Shown one piece after another: positions 17,182 through 25,490 of a DNA stretch of 64,000 bases; position 1 is the stretch's first letter, and the number at the start of each line of letters is the position of its first letter. Under the pieces are notes generated by a model. That model ran no database searches. It was not told the DNA's origin and saw only the letters and a program-made list of their open reading frames with translations. The stretch is from JBQLZO01 sp052168315 (GTDB lineage: Bacteria > Planctomycetota > Phycisphaerae > Phycisphaerales > UBA1924): the NCBI GenBank assembly GCA_052168315.1, contig JBQLZO010000092.1:11458-75457 (forward strand), given 5' to 3'. Made by a program: the position numbers and the translations under genes.

Positions 17182-18191
17182 CGCGCGCCCGTGCCTCCTG
17201 TGCCGGAGGTGGTGTCGGAGCCGCTGATGGTGACGAATGGGACCGGGACGCGATCGATGGCGACGGTGCGGATGGCGGTGGCGGTGGCTCGGGCGGTGTC
17301 ATCGCGGGCTTCGATGACGATGCGGACGGCGTGGGGGAGGCCATCTGAGTCCGAATCCCACTCGGATTGCCAGCGCTGGCCATCGAATGCGGTGATGGCG
17401 AGCCTGGTGATGCCCTCGGTGACGGGCTCGACGACGCCTCCGCCCTCGGGGACATCATCGGGCATGGGGTCGGCGCGGCGCCAGAGCGTGTGGGCGGTGG
17501 GGATGGGGAGCGCGGCGGCGTCGGCGCGCGAGCGTCGGCGCGGCTGTGCGGGGGCGCTGAATCCGGGGAGCGGCTCGCCGCCGATGGAGGGGCCGGGCGC
17601 TGCGCGGTACTGGATCTCGTACTCGCCGGATTCGGGCTGGGTGTCGATGGACCGGACCCGGCGATCGGAACGGGCGAAGAAGAGGATCTCGTCGAATTCG
17701 GACTGGGATCGGAGCGCATCGCCGCGGTCGGTGATGCGGAGCATGACGTAGAAGAGGTCGCCGTCGCGGAGTGTTCCCTGGAGGTCGCGGCGGAGGAATT
17801 CGGCGGCGAGGTCGGCTCGGCGCTGTGCCTCGGCGTGGGCATCGACGGCGGTGCGTGCTCGGAGAGATTGTGAGAGCCCGACGGCGGCCGCGGCGGCGAC
17901 GAGCGCTGCGACGACGCCGGCGACGATGAGTTCGATGAGGGTGAAGCCGGTGGGGCGGGAGAAGAGGTATTCACCACAGAGGGCCGCAGAGGGGCGCAGA
18001 GGAAGAGTGGGAGGAGAAGAGGGGGTTTTTGTGGGGGGAGGAGGGAGAGGGGGAGATGCGGAGGATTGGGGGAGGTGGTTGGGTGAGTCTTGGAGTGTGG
18101 GGTGTGTGTGGGGAAGGTGTTGGCGCGGGGTGGGCGCTGTTGGCTTTGCTGGTGCCTGGTGCGTGAAGTGTTGTGGTGTATCGCTCGCCAT
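17178..18191 (-). CDS. gspJ: type II secretion minor pseudopilin GspJ with an atypical 82-residue leader
   Basis: The conserved part starts with RPTGFTLIELIVAGVVAALV and continues with AEAQRRADLAAEFLRRDLQG and a Trp/Asp-rich C-terminal half, as in GspJ. No ATG, GTG or TTG lies close to this leader. The only in-frame start is ATG 18191, two bases after the gspI stop, which puts 82 residues before the Gly-Phe cleavage site. This extension is Pro/Thr/Ser/His-rich, reads through a CACAGAG-type repeat (17975-18004), and looks like inserted intergenic DNA rather than protein. Either a very long leader is tolerated or a non-standard start is used. Confidence 0.82.
   Translation of the reverse strand: MASDTPQHFTHQAPAKPTAPTPRQHLPHTHPTLQDSPNHLPQSSASPPLPPPPTKTPSSPPTLPLRPSAALCGEYLFSRPTGFTLIELIVAGVVAALVAAAAAVGLSQSLRARTAVDAHAEAQRRADLAAEFLRRDLQGTLRDGDLFYVMLRITDRGDALRSQSEFDEILFFARSDRRVRSIDTQPESGEYEIQYRAAPGPSIGGEPLPGFSAPAQPRRRSRADAAALPIPTAHTLWRRADPMPDDVPEGGGVVEPVTEGITRLAITAFDGQRWQSEWDSDSDGLPHAVRIVIEARDDTARATATAIRTVAIDRVPVPFVTISGSDTTSGTGGTGAR
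17975..18004. repeat. three period-10 CnCAGAGG units (CACAGAG-type repeat)
   Basis: CACAGAGGGC, CGCAGAGGGG and CGCAGAGGAA follow one another without gaps, preceded by TTCAC. Sequences of this kind recur in intergenic DNA of planctomycetes and other bacteria (from memory; not searched). Here the repeat lies inside the translated 5' extension of gspJ. The adjacent ~110 bases to 18120 are unusually G-rich on the plus strand. Confidence 0.6.
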
Positions 18192-18192
18192 C

Positions 18193-18636
18193 TCAGGCGC
18201 CCTCCCGGTCGATGGTGGAGTCCGGGGCGCGCTCGGGGTCGGGGTCGTCGCCGAGGCGTGGGGCGATGCGGGCTTCGATGGTGAGGGAGCGTTCGCGTCC
18301 GCCGGAGGTCCAGAAGACGGTGCAGACGACGGTGTCGGCTTCTCCGGGGCCGGCGGTGCTGATGTCGATGGAGTAGGCGTAGTCGTCGAACGGGGCTTCG
18401 AAGGGGCCGCTGTCGCGGAAGGTCCGGTTGAAGTCTTCCGTGCCGGTGGCGAGGACGAGGTTGAGGCGTTCGTCGGCGAGCTGGGCGGCGTTGTAGAGGT
18501 GGCGGCCCTCGGTCTGCATGGAGATGGCGCGCCCGGTGAGCCCGACGACGATGGCGAGCCCGACGCCGAGGATGACGCCGGCGACGAGGACCTCGGCGAG
18601 GAGGAAGCCACGGCGTGAGGCGGGCGGGATCACCAT
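18193..18636 (-). CDS. gspI: type II secretion minor pseudopilin GspI
   Basis: 147 residues with the leader MVIPPASRRGFLLAEVLVAG: cleavage after Gly10, Phe at mature +1, Glu at +5. The hydrophobic helix runs to about residue 35, then a small globular domain (AAQLADERLNLVLATGTEDF), the usual size for GspI. It would initiate the pseudopilus tip complex with J and K. Its start overlaps the gspH stop by a few bases, and its stop lies two bases before the only usable gspJ start. Confidence 0.82.
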   Translation of the reverse strand: MVIPPASRRGFLLAEVLVAGVILGVGLAIVVGLTGRAISMQTEGRHLYNAAQLADERLNLVLATGTEDFNRTFRDSGPFEAPFDDYAYSIDISTAGPGEADTVVCTVFWTSGGRERSLTIEARIAPRLGDDPDPERAPDSTIDREGA

Positions 18637-19280
18637 GCGACCTCCCCGAGGCCCTGGGCGTCGAGGTCGAGGGTCTGGACTCGGATGAGCCCTTGCGCGG
18701 TGAGTTGTTGGAGGTCGAGCGCGGCCGGGTCGGTGATGGTGCGGACGCGTCGGGCGTCGCTGGAGAGGCGGATCTCGAAGAGCTGGCGGTTGCCGCGGGC
18801 TTCGCCGGGGGGTGCGAGGACGATGGTGGTGCGCTGGCCGATGACTGCGGGGTCGTTGAGGATGATGCCGAAACCATCTTCGAATCGCTGCGGGGCATCG
18901 TTGCGGAGGATGCTGGCGATGCGGAGGGCGTTGAGGGTAACGGGCGCGATGAGGGGGTCGGGCTCCCAGTCGCCCTGGAGGAGCGCGAATCGTCCGACCC
19001 GGACGGGTCGGGACATGACGGAGAACGAGCCGCCGGATTCGCTCGATGTCGCGTTGGCGGCGCGGCGGGCGGATTCGGGCGGTGTGTACCGGACGAGCAT
19101 GGGCTGGGCGCGGGTGGTGGCTCGGCGGGCCGCGGCGTCGAAGAGGGCGCCGAGGCGTTCGGCCTCGACGAGCTGGGCGCGGGCGCCGGCGGTGGTGATG
19201 CGCGCGACGATGATGCCGCTGAGCACGGCCAGCAGGACGAGCACGACGAGGATCTCGATGATGGTGAAGGCGCGGTGCAT
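18630..19280 (-). CDS. gspH: type II secretion pseudopilin GspH-like
   Basis: 216 residues. A very short leader MHRAFTIIEILVVLVLLAVL has Ala in place of the usual Gly at the cleavage -1 position; Phe +1 and Glu +5 are kept. The globular part carries LVEAERLGALFDAAARRATT and a late beta segment (TIVLAPPGEARGNRQLFEIR) consistent with the GspH fold. GspH links the pseudopilus tip to the GspG fibre. The gene follows gspG after a 52-base spacer containing ATC-rich repeats, one of the few real gaps in this gene run. Confidence 0.8.
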   Translation of the reverse strand: MHRAFTIIEILVVLVLLAVLSGIIVARITTAGARAQLVEAERLGALFDAAARRATTRAQPMLVRYTPPESARRAANATSSESGGSFSVMSRPVRVGRFALLQGDWEPDPLIAPVTLNALRIASILRNDAPQRFEDGFGIILNDPAVIGQRTTIVLAPPGEARGNRQLFEIRLSSDARRVRTITDPAALDLQQLTAQGLIRVQTLDLDAQGLGEVAW

Positions 19281-19292
19281 GAAGGAGGAGGC

Positions 19293-19340
19293 ATCAGGGA
19301 TCGGGGATCAGGGATCCGGTGAAGAGGGAAGATCAGGGTC
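19293..19340. repeat. GATCAGGG-type repeats between gspG and gspH
   Basis: ATCAGGGATC (19293-19302), GATCAGGGATC (19306-19316) and GATCAGGGTC (19331-19340) lie within 48 bases. The last copy overlaps the stop codon of gspG. It lies at one of the two junctions in the gspE-to-gspK run that carry repeat DNA, next to a run of overlapping genes. Confidence 0.5.
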
Positions 19341-19800
19341 TGACGACATCGGCGTCTTCGCCTTCGCCGCCGGGCTGGGCATCACGGCCGTAGGAGACGA
19401 TGTCGAAGTCGACATTCTTGCTTCCGGGGATGACGAGGAGGAACTTGTTGCCCCACGGGTCGAGCAGCGCATCGGCGGACTCGACATAGGGGGCGTTGGC
19501 CGACCAGGCGCTCTCGTTGGCGAAGGAGGGCTTCTCCCAGAGGACATCGATGGTCGAGCCCTCGGGGGGCATGCCGTGGTCGGCGATGAAGAGTCGCATG
19601 GCGCTGACGAGCGATGAGGCGTTGGAGGTGGCGACGGCGGTCTTTGACTGGCCGATGCGGCTGAAGATGCGGGGGGCGATGACGGCGGCGAGGACGCCGA
19701 TGATCACCACGACGACGATGATCTCGATGAGGGTGAAGCCGCGGCGGGCGGGGCGGTTGCGCTGGGTCGTGCGGCGGCGGGGCGAGGGACGGTTGGTCAT
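19333..19800 (-). CDS. gspG: type II secretion major pseudopilin GspG
   Basis: 155 residues from ATG 19800, overlapping the gspF stop by ATGA. The leader ends RPARRGFTLIEIIVVVVIIG with Gly -1, Phe +1 and Glu +5. The conserved GspG body follows: APRIFSRIGQSKTAVATSNA, MRLFIADHGMPPEG, DPWGNKFLLVIPG and DFDIVSYGRDAQPGG, the last including acidic positions that bind Ca in known GspG structures. GspG polymerises into the periplasmic pseudopilus that pushes substrates through GspD. Confidence 0.93.
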   Translation of the reverse strand: MTNRPSPRRRTTQRNRPARRGFTLIEIIVVVVIIGVLAAVIAPRIFSRIGQSKTAVATSNASSLVSAMRLFIADHGMPPEGSTIDVLWEKPSFANESAWSANAPYVESADALLDPWGNKFLLVIPGSKNVDFDIVSYGRDAQPGGEGEDADVVRP

Positions 19801-21077
19801 CCGATGGACTCCTGGAGTTCGAGCAGTGGCAGGAAGATGGCGAGCAGAATGAACACCACGGCGAACGCGGCCCCGACGATGAGCATCGGCGGGAGCAGCG
19901 TGGTGACGACTTTCAGTGATCGTTCGGTTTTTTCCTCGAAGACATCCGCGGCCTCGGTGAGCATCTGGTCGAGGCGACCGGTTTTCTCGCCCATGGCGGT
20001 GACCTGGATGAGCAGGGGTGGGAAGAGCCCTGAGCGTTCCATGGGTTCGGCGATGGTGCGGCCGTGGGCGACCTCGTCGGCGACCTCGTCCATGGCGGCG
20101 GTGAGGGCGGCGTTGCCGAGTGTGTCGCGGACGATGCGGAGGGACTGGAGGACGGGGAGGCCGGCGCCGGTGAGGGTGCCGAATGTGCGGGTGAATCGTG
20201 CGACGGCGATGTCGCGGACGAGTGTTCCGAGCGCGGGTGCGCGGAGCATGAACGAGTCGATCGCGAGGCGCGGTGCGGGCGAGCGCCACGCGGCGCGGGC
20301 GATGACGAGGGCGAGGGCCGCGCCGATGGCCATGGCCCACCACCAGTCGGTCATGAGGTTTGCCATGCCCTGGACGACGCGGGTTGGCCAGGGCATGACG
20401 GTGATCTGTCCCTCGGCCGAGGCGATGACCTGCGGCACGACGACGGTGACGATGGTGATGATGGCGCCGACGATGAAGACCATGAGGACGGCGGGGTAGA
20501 GCAGCGCGCCGAGGATCTGGCCGCGGAGCCTCGCGGCGCGGTCGAGGAGGGTGGCGGCGTGGTCCATGACCTCGCCCATGCGGCCGGATGCCTCGCCGGC
20601 GTTGACGAGCGCGATGACGAGGTCGTCGAACGGTTTGCCGACGGAGCGCATGGCATCGGCGAGCGTTCGGCCCTGCTCGACATCCTTGATGATGGATTCG
20701 AGCATGGCCTTCTGGGCGGGCGAGCGGCCCTGGCGGGCGATGGTCTTGAGCGAGGGCACGAGGGGGAGCCCGGCCCGCATGGCGACGGAGAGTTCGCGGA
20801 TGAGTGTGGCCATCTCGCGGCGGGTCATGCTGGAGCGCTGCGAGAATGGGAAGGCGCCGGCGGGGCTGTCGGCGCGTCGCGTGGATGCGGTGGAGGCTGG
20901 TCTGGTTCGCGCGCCGGCGTTGGCGGCGGGCGTGCGTTGGCGTGCGGCGTCTTCGACGATGCGCTTGGGGGTGATGCCCCGGGCGAGGAGCAGGCGTGTG
21001 GCGGCGGCGCGGTCGTCGGCCTCGATCGTGCCGGCGTTGGCGGCGGCGCCCATGGCCTCGTAGCGGAAGAGCGGCAT
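19797..21077 (-). CDS. gspF: type II secretion inner-membrane platform protein GspF
   Basis: 426 residues with two T2SSF domains. The first has FSQRSSMTRREMATLIRELS, GLPLVPSLKTIA and the AGEASGRMGEVMDHAA signature. The second repeats the pattern (RDIAVARFTRTFGTLTGAGL, AMGEKTGRLDQMLTEAADVF). Three membrane helices lie near residues 220-245, 270-290 and at the C-terminus (LIVGAAFAVVFILLAIFLPL). The N-terminal domain (MPLFRYEAMGAAANAGTIEA) is the GspE contact region. The start shares one base with the gspE stop (TGATG), implying coupled translation. Confidence 0.93.
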   Translation of the reverse strand: MPLFRYEAMGAAANAGTIEADDRAAATRLLLARGITPKRIVEDAARQRTPAANAGARTRPASTASTRRADSPAGAFPFSQRSSMTRREMATLIRELSVAMRAGLPLVPSLKTIARQGRSPAQKAMLESIIKDVEQGRTLADAMRSVGKPFDDLVIALVNAGEASGRMGEVMDHAATLLDRAARLRGQILGALLYPAVLMVFIVGAIITIVTVVVPQVIASAEGQITVMPWPTRVVQGMANLMTDWWWAMAIGAALALVIARAAWRSPAPRLAIDSFMLRAPALGTLVRDIAVARFTRTFGTLTGAGLPVLQSLRIVRDTLGNAALTAAMDEVADEVAHGRTIAEPMERSGLFPPLLIQVTAMGEKTGRLDQMLTEAADVFEEKTERSLKVVTTLLPPMLIVGAAFAVVFILLAIFLPLLELQESIG

Positions 21078-22774
21078 CAGTGCCCGCCCTCGCCGGTGGA
21101 GTGGGCGTCGGCGTGGGCGCCGCTGGTTTCGCCGGAGTGGGCGTTGGAGTGGCCGTTGGTGTCGACATCCTGTGTGGTGCGGAGCACCTCTTCGATGGTG
21201 GTGAGCCCTGCGGCGGCCTTGCGCATGCCATCGCCGCGCATGGTGATGTGGTCAGCGCCCGCGAGCGCGAGCATGCCCTGGGCCGAGCGTCGTTCGCTGA
21301 TCGCCTCGCGGAGGGCGGTGTTGATGACGAGGAGCTCGTAGAAGCCCTGTCGTCCGCGATGCCCGGTGTTCGAGCACTTGTCGCACCCGCGGCCGATCGT
21401 GCACTGCCCGCCGGTGAACATGTCGCGTTCTTGATGGCTCAGGCGGTGTGCCTGGGCCTCGGTGATGGCGACCCTGGTGGCGCAGTTGGAGCAGACCCGG
21501 CGGCCGAGGCGCTGGGCGATGACGCCCTCGAGGACGCTTGCGAGGAGGAAGGGTTCGACATCCATGTCGAGGAGGCGGCCGATGGCCGAGACGGCGTCGT
21601 TGGTGTGGAGGGTTGAGAAGAGCAGGTGGCCGGTGAGGGCGGAGCGGATGGAGATGTCGGCGGTCTCGGTGTCGCGGATCTCGCCGACCATGATGACATC
21701 GGGGTCCTGGCGGAGGATGGAGCGGAGGCCGGACGCGAAGGAGAGACCGCGCTTCGGGTTCACGGGGATCTGGTTGACGCCCGAGAGTTCGTACTCGACG
21801 GGGTCCTCGATGGTGATGATCTTCTTGGTGGGCGAGTAGAGTTTGGTGAGCGCGGCGTAGAGGGTGGTTGTTTTGCCGGAGCCGGTGGGTCCGGTGACGA
21901 GCACCATTCCGTGGGGGAGCTGGATGAGGCGGTCCATCGCGTCGCGGTGGGACTGCGACATGCCGAGGGTCTTGAGGTCGAGTGTGATGGCTTCCTTGTC
22001 GAGGATACGCATGACCACCGATTCGCCGTAGATGGTGGGCACGGTGGAGACGCGGATGTCGACCTTTCGGCCTTCGAAGCGGAGGGTGATGTGCCCATCC
22101 TGTGGGACATAGCGCTCGGCGATGTTCATGCCGGCCATGATCTTGACGCGGGAGGTGATGGCGGGCTGGAGGTGCTTGGGGGGCGAGGCCTGCTCGATGA
22201 GCACACCATCGACGCGGTACTTGACGACGAGGCGGTGGTCGAAGGGTTCGATGTGGATGTCGGAGGTGCGTGAGCGGATGGCTTCGAGGATGATGAGGTT
22301 GACGAGGTTGATGAGCGTTGGCTGCTCGGCCATCCGGTGGAGCTCATCGGCGTCGACGGCCTCGAGGTTGGCCAGGTCGTCGCCCTCGGAGGGGGTGGGG
22401 CCGCCGAGGCGGGCGGCGAGGTCGGCGGCGGTGGTGCCGTAGGCCTCGTTGAGGAGCGCCTGGAGGACCTGCTGGGTGACGGCGACGGGCTCTGCGGGCG
22501 CGTGGCAGAGGATGGAGACCTCGGCGCCGGCGTCGGCATCATGGGCGTCGAGCATGGCGACCCGGACGGTGATGCCATCGTCGGAGGTGGCGAAGGGGAC
22601 CGCGCGGAGGCGCATGGCATCCTCGGGGTCGAGGCGGAGGGCGAGGGCGCGATCGAGGGGTGGGCGCTCGGCGAGCGGTTCGGAGGAAGCGTGGGCGGCG
22701 GGCTGGTGATCGCCCGAGGTGTCGGCCGCCAGTTCCTCCTCCTGCTGCTCGATGTTCGGGCCAAGTGCTGTCAT
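21077..22774 (-). CDS. gspE: type II secretion ATPase GspE
   Basis: 565 residues. An N1/MshEN-type domain (~35-125) is followed by the catalytic core: TSDIHIEPFDHRLVVKYRVD, Walker A GPTGSGKT at 295-302, the Asp box IITIEDPVEYEL, Walker B PDVIMVGEIRD, and the His box STLHTNDA. A tetracysteine zinc motif is intact (Cys428, 431, 464, 467). The C-terminal ~25 residues are a His/Gly/Ser-rich tail (HSNAHSGETSGAHADAHSTG) not usual for the family, possibly metal-binding. GspE powers pseudopilus assembly from the cytoplasm and is the first gsp gene of the run. Confidence 0.94.
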   Translation of the reverse strand: MTALGPNIEQQEEELAADTSGDHQPAAHASSEPLAERPPLDRALALRLDPEDAMRLRAVPFATSDDGITVRVAMLDAHDADAGAEVSILCHAPAEPVAVTQQVLQALLNEAYGTTAADLAARLGGPTPSEGDDLANLEAVDADELHRMAEQPTLINLVNLIILEAIRSRTSDIHIEPFDHRLVVKYRVDGVLIEQASPPKHLQPAITSRVKIMAGMNIAERYVPQDGHITLRFEGRKVDIRVSTVPTIYGESVVMRILDKEAITLDLKTLGMSQSHRDAMDRLIQLPHGMVLVTGPTGSGKTTTLYAALTKLYSPTKKIITIEDPVEYELSGVNQIPVNPKRGLSFASGLRSILRQDPDVIMVGEIRDTETADISIRSALTGHLLFSTLHTNDAVSAIGRLLDMDVEPFLLASVLEGVIAQRLGRRVCSNCATRVAITEAQAHRLSHQERDMFTGGQCTIGRGCDKCSNTGHRGRQGFYELLVINTALREAISERRSAQGMLALAGADHITMRGDGMRKAAAGLTTIEEVLRTTQDVDTNGHSNAHSGETSGAHADAHSTGEGGH

Positions 22775-22846
22775 GCGCTCGCTTTCGTGGGATTCGGGCG
22801 ATTGGAATGTCGGGTGCGGGGCGTGCGGGTGATGGATGGTGACGGG

Positions 22847-24145
22847 TCAGAGCCTTGGGTAGTCGAGCCCGTAGCCGTAGAAGAAGATGCTTCCTCCGGC
22901 GGTGTCGGGGAGGGCAAGGTACTGCTGTTCGGTCAGGATTTCCTTGAGTTCGTCTCTGTGGCGTCGGTCGAGTTCGAGGCGCTCGGCCCGGAGCTTCGAG
23001 AGCGGGTGGTCTTCGCCCCAGCCCATGTGCTGGCGCCAGTTGCCCTCCGGGGATTCGGGCTCGGGGGAGCGCGCCTTCCTGATGAACTCCGGGGTCTCCT
23101 CGCGTTCGAGCGAGAGGCGGATGTCGATCTCCTTCTGGTTCATCTGGCGGACCTCGGCGCGGTAGCGCTGGAGGAGGGCGGTGGTGCGCTCGACCTGGTC
23201 CGGGGAGAGGCCAGTTGCGGTCTCTGCGGCGAGGATCTGCTTCTCGATCCTGGTCGGCTTGATATACATGGCGTACGCATCCTCGCGGAACGCGTTCATG
23301 ATGTTCTCGGCGATGTCTTCGGGGAGTGCCGCGGCGATCTGGCGCGCGAAGCGTTCGTTGACATCGCAGATGGCGGTGCGGGCGCGGACCGCGCGGAAGT
23401 AGACCTCCTCGGCTCGGTCGGGATCGCTTTTGACGAGGTCTGCGAACCCATCGGACTCGTCCTCGAGGAGGCGCTCGCGCCGGACGAGGGCCGCGTCGAG
23501 CTGCTCGGCGTACTGCTCGAGCAGTTCCTTGATCTCGCTGGTCATCGCGTCGTCGGGGACGATGCGCGCGACGAGCCTGACGATGTCGACGGACTCGCCG
23601 GCGAGGCGGCCAGCGCCCATTTTCTTGATGCGGCGGAGTTCTCTCTCGACGATGGGCCAGCGGCCTTCCTGCTCTGCGGTGAGCATGGTGGTGACATCGT
23701 CGAGGAATCGTCGCTCGAGCTGCGTCGCGCGTTCGGTCCATTCCTGGCGCATGGGCCAGACCTTGTCGAGCAGGCGCTGGTCCTGGAGGATCTCGGCCCG
23801 TTCGATGAGGTCGCTGGCCTCGCGTCGCATGGCGCGGTGCCCCTGCTGCCACTCGGTGTAGAACGCGTCGTAGAGGGCCTCGAGCATCTGTTGCTCGGTG
23901 TCGCCGAGTTCGAGGACGCGGACGAAGACCTCCATGTCGCTGCGGGTGAGCTGGGGGCCGGCGGCGCCGGATTCGGGGAAGTAGGTCGTGGCCATGGTCG
24001 AGACCTGGGCGGTCGCGACGGGGGTGCCCAGCAGGGCCATGCAGAGGCATGCCGCGAGGGTCGCGGTGATGCGGCGGGGTGGCGCGTTCGTGATCGGGCG
24101 CTGGCGGGGGGTGGATCGGATGCCGGGTTGTGCTCGCGTGGGCAT
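22847..24145 (-). CDS. secreted LTxxQ-motif helical protein (copy 1), unknown function
   Basis: 432 residues. A long basic N-terminus and signal helix (ITATLAACLCMALLGTPVAT) predict export. The mature chain is almost entirely helical and charged, with repeated LT.EQ-like motifs (MLTAEQEGRW, GLSPDQVERTTALLQRYRAE, ILTEQQYLAL) reminiscent of the Spy/CpxP chaperone family, though much longer. It ends LDYPRL. A paralogue lies directly upstream (24246-25490). It is followed 72 bases later by gspE on the same strand, so the pair may be co-transcribed with the secretion genes. A periplasmic chaperone role is inference from motif and place. Confidence 0.7.
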   Translation of the reverse strand: MPTRAQPGIRSTPRQRPITNAPPRRITATLAACLCMALLGTPVATAQVSTMATTYFPESGAAGPQLTRSDMEVFVRVLELGDTEQQMLEALYDAFYTEWQQGHRAMRREASDLIERAEILQDQRLLDKVWPMRQEWTERATQLERRFLDDVTTMLTAEQEGRWPIVERELRRIKKMGAGRLAGESVDIVRLVARIVPDDAMTSEIKELLEQYAEQLDAALVRRERLLEDESDGFADLVKSDPDRAEEVYFRAVRARTAICDVNERFARQIAAALPEDIAENIMNAFREDAYAMYIKPTRIEKQILAAETATGLSPDQVERTTALLQRYRAEVRQMNQKEIDIRLSLEREETPEFIRKARSPEPESPEGNWRQHMGWGEDHPLSKLRAERLELDRRHRDELKEILTEQQYLALPDTAGGSIFFYGYGLDYPRL

Positions 24146-24245
24146 GGGCGTCTCCCTGTGGTTGGGGTGGGTTGGCGGCTCGGTCGCCGCTCAGCCCACG
24201 AGGACGCGCTGGGGCGGGGCATCGGTCGTCGAATCGGTCGTCGGC

Positions 24246-25490
24246 TCAGGCGTCGGGGCCTCGGCGGCGATCTCGGCCCGGGCCCCTCGGGGAGCCTTGG
24301 CGATCGTCGTCGGATCTTTCGAAGTCTGGTCCGCGGCGCCAGTCGCGCGGGGCCTCCGGGGCCGGGAGCCTGGCCTGCTGGTCTTCGGTGAGGACTGAGC
24401 GGACCTCTTCGAGGATCTTGTTGTCGAAGTCGCGTCGGGCCTGCCGGGCGATGCGCATCTCGGGGTCGCGTCCGCCGCCGCCCATGAAGTCCATGACGGA
24501 TCGGTTCTCTTCGGCGCGGTCGATGGCGGTGCGCCAGCGGTCGTTGAGGGCGGTGACCTCGCGGTCGTGGCGGAATCGGATGTCCTGGAGTCGCTGGCGC
24601 TGGTCATCCGTGAGGTCGTCGAAGCCGCTGGCGGCGTCCATGGCGCTGGCGGCGACGGACTCGCGGTAGACCTGGGGGTACGCCTCGCGGTTGAACGCCT
24701 GCTCGATGGCGCCGCGGTCGGCTTCGGGGAGGGCGGCCTCCATCTGGCGGACGAAACGGAGGTGGACATCGCGGACGCGCTTGGCCTGTTCTGAGCCATC
24801 CTCGAGGAGTTTGTTGATGGTTTCGAAGTCGCCGGTGCGCCAGAGTTCCATGCCGCGGGCCATTCCGGACTCGTAGACGCGGTTGCGTTCGATGAGCACG
24901 CGGTCGAGTTCGCGGGCGTAGGTGTCGAGCATCGGGTTGATGGCATCGCGTGCTGCGGGGGAGAGTTCGGTGTCCTCGACGACCCGGATGAGGTCGACGG
25001 TTTCGCCTGAGATGATGCCGCCGTTGGGGAGCGTGCGTTCGCGCCTGCGGAGGCGTTCGAGGTCCTCCCACTTGAGGTCCTGCTCTGGGGTGAGGAGGAG
25101 GCGGTAGTCCTCGAGGAATGTGGTTTCGAGCTTCTGCTTCTTTTCCTGCACTTCGGCGACGACGGTCTGGAGTTCCTGCCAGACGCCGGGGTCGCGGGAC
25201 TCGCGGAACTCATCGCGTGCGCCATCGCGGATGCGCTGCCACTCGTTGCGGACGATGGTGAACTCTGCGAGGTAGGCGTCGAGCATTCCGCTGGCGGCGT
25301 CGCGCTGGGCTTCGGTGAGGTTGAGGAGTCGGGCGTATCGGGCGAGTTCCTCGGAGGTGAAGTCGGGGTTGTCGACATTCATCATGCCCATGCGGAACTG
25401 GGCGTTGGCCGGGGCGGCGACCGCGAGCAGCCCGATGAACGCGGCGATGGCGAGGGTGAGGGTCCGTCGGATGCTGAAGGTGTGTTGCAT
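24246..25490 (-). CDS. secreted LTxxQ-motif helical protein (copy 2), unknown function
   Basis: 414 residues from ATG 25490. The signal peptide MQHTFSIRRTLTLAIAAFIG ends near APANAQ. Like its neighbour it is a long helical chain with evenly spaced LTxxQ elements (LNLTEAQRDAASGML, LLTPEQDLKWEDLERLRRRE, DLTDDQRQRLQDIRFRHDRE, VLTEDQQARLPAPE). A shared block is AGESVDIVR/SGETVDLIR. The tail is Arg/Asp/Gly-rich (RGPGRDRRRGPDA). It is the first gene of the minus-strand run that continues into gspE. The ~300 bases upstream (25491-25797) contain no gene and should hold the promoter; I see no clear consensus. Confidence 0.7.
   Translation of the reverse strand: MQHTFSIRRTLTLAIAAFIGLLAVAAPANAQFRMGMMNVDNPDFTSEELARYARLLNLTEAQRDAASGMLDAYLAEFTIVRNEWQRIRDGARDEFRESRDPGVWQELQTVVAEVQEKKQKLETTFLEDYRLLLTPEQDLKWEDLERLRRRERTLPNGGIISGETVDLIRVVEDTELSPAARDAINPMLDTYARELDRVLIERNRVYESGMARGMELWRTGDFETINKLLEDGSEQAKRVRDVHLRFVRQMEAALPEADRGAIEQAFNREAYPQVYRESVAASAMDAASGFDDLTDDQRQRLQDIRFRHDREVTALNDRWRTAIDRAEENRSVMDFMGGGGRDPEMRIARQARRDFDNKILEEVRSVLTEDQQARLPAPEAPRDWRRGPDFERSDDDRQGSPRGPGRDRRRGPDA

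Noticed and set aside
17975..18004. possible CRISPR-like array
   Set aside because: Only three 10-base units with no spacers or cas genes; it is a simple period-10 repeat.
16646..19294. 882-codon minus-strand frame across gspH, gspI, gspJ and gspK
   Set aside because: It is out of frame with all four recognisable pseudopilins and gives Ser/Pro-rich nonsense.
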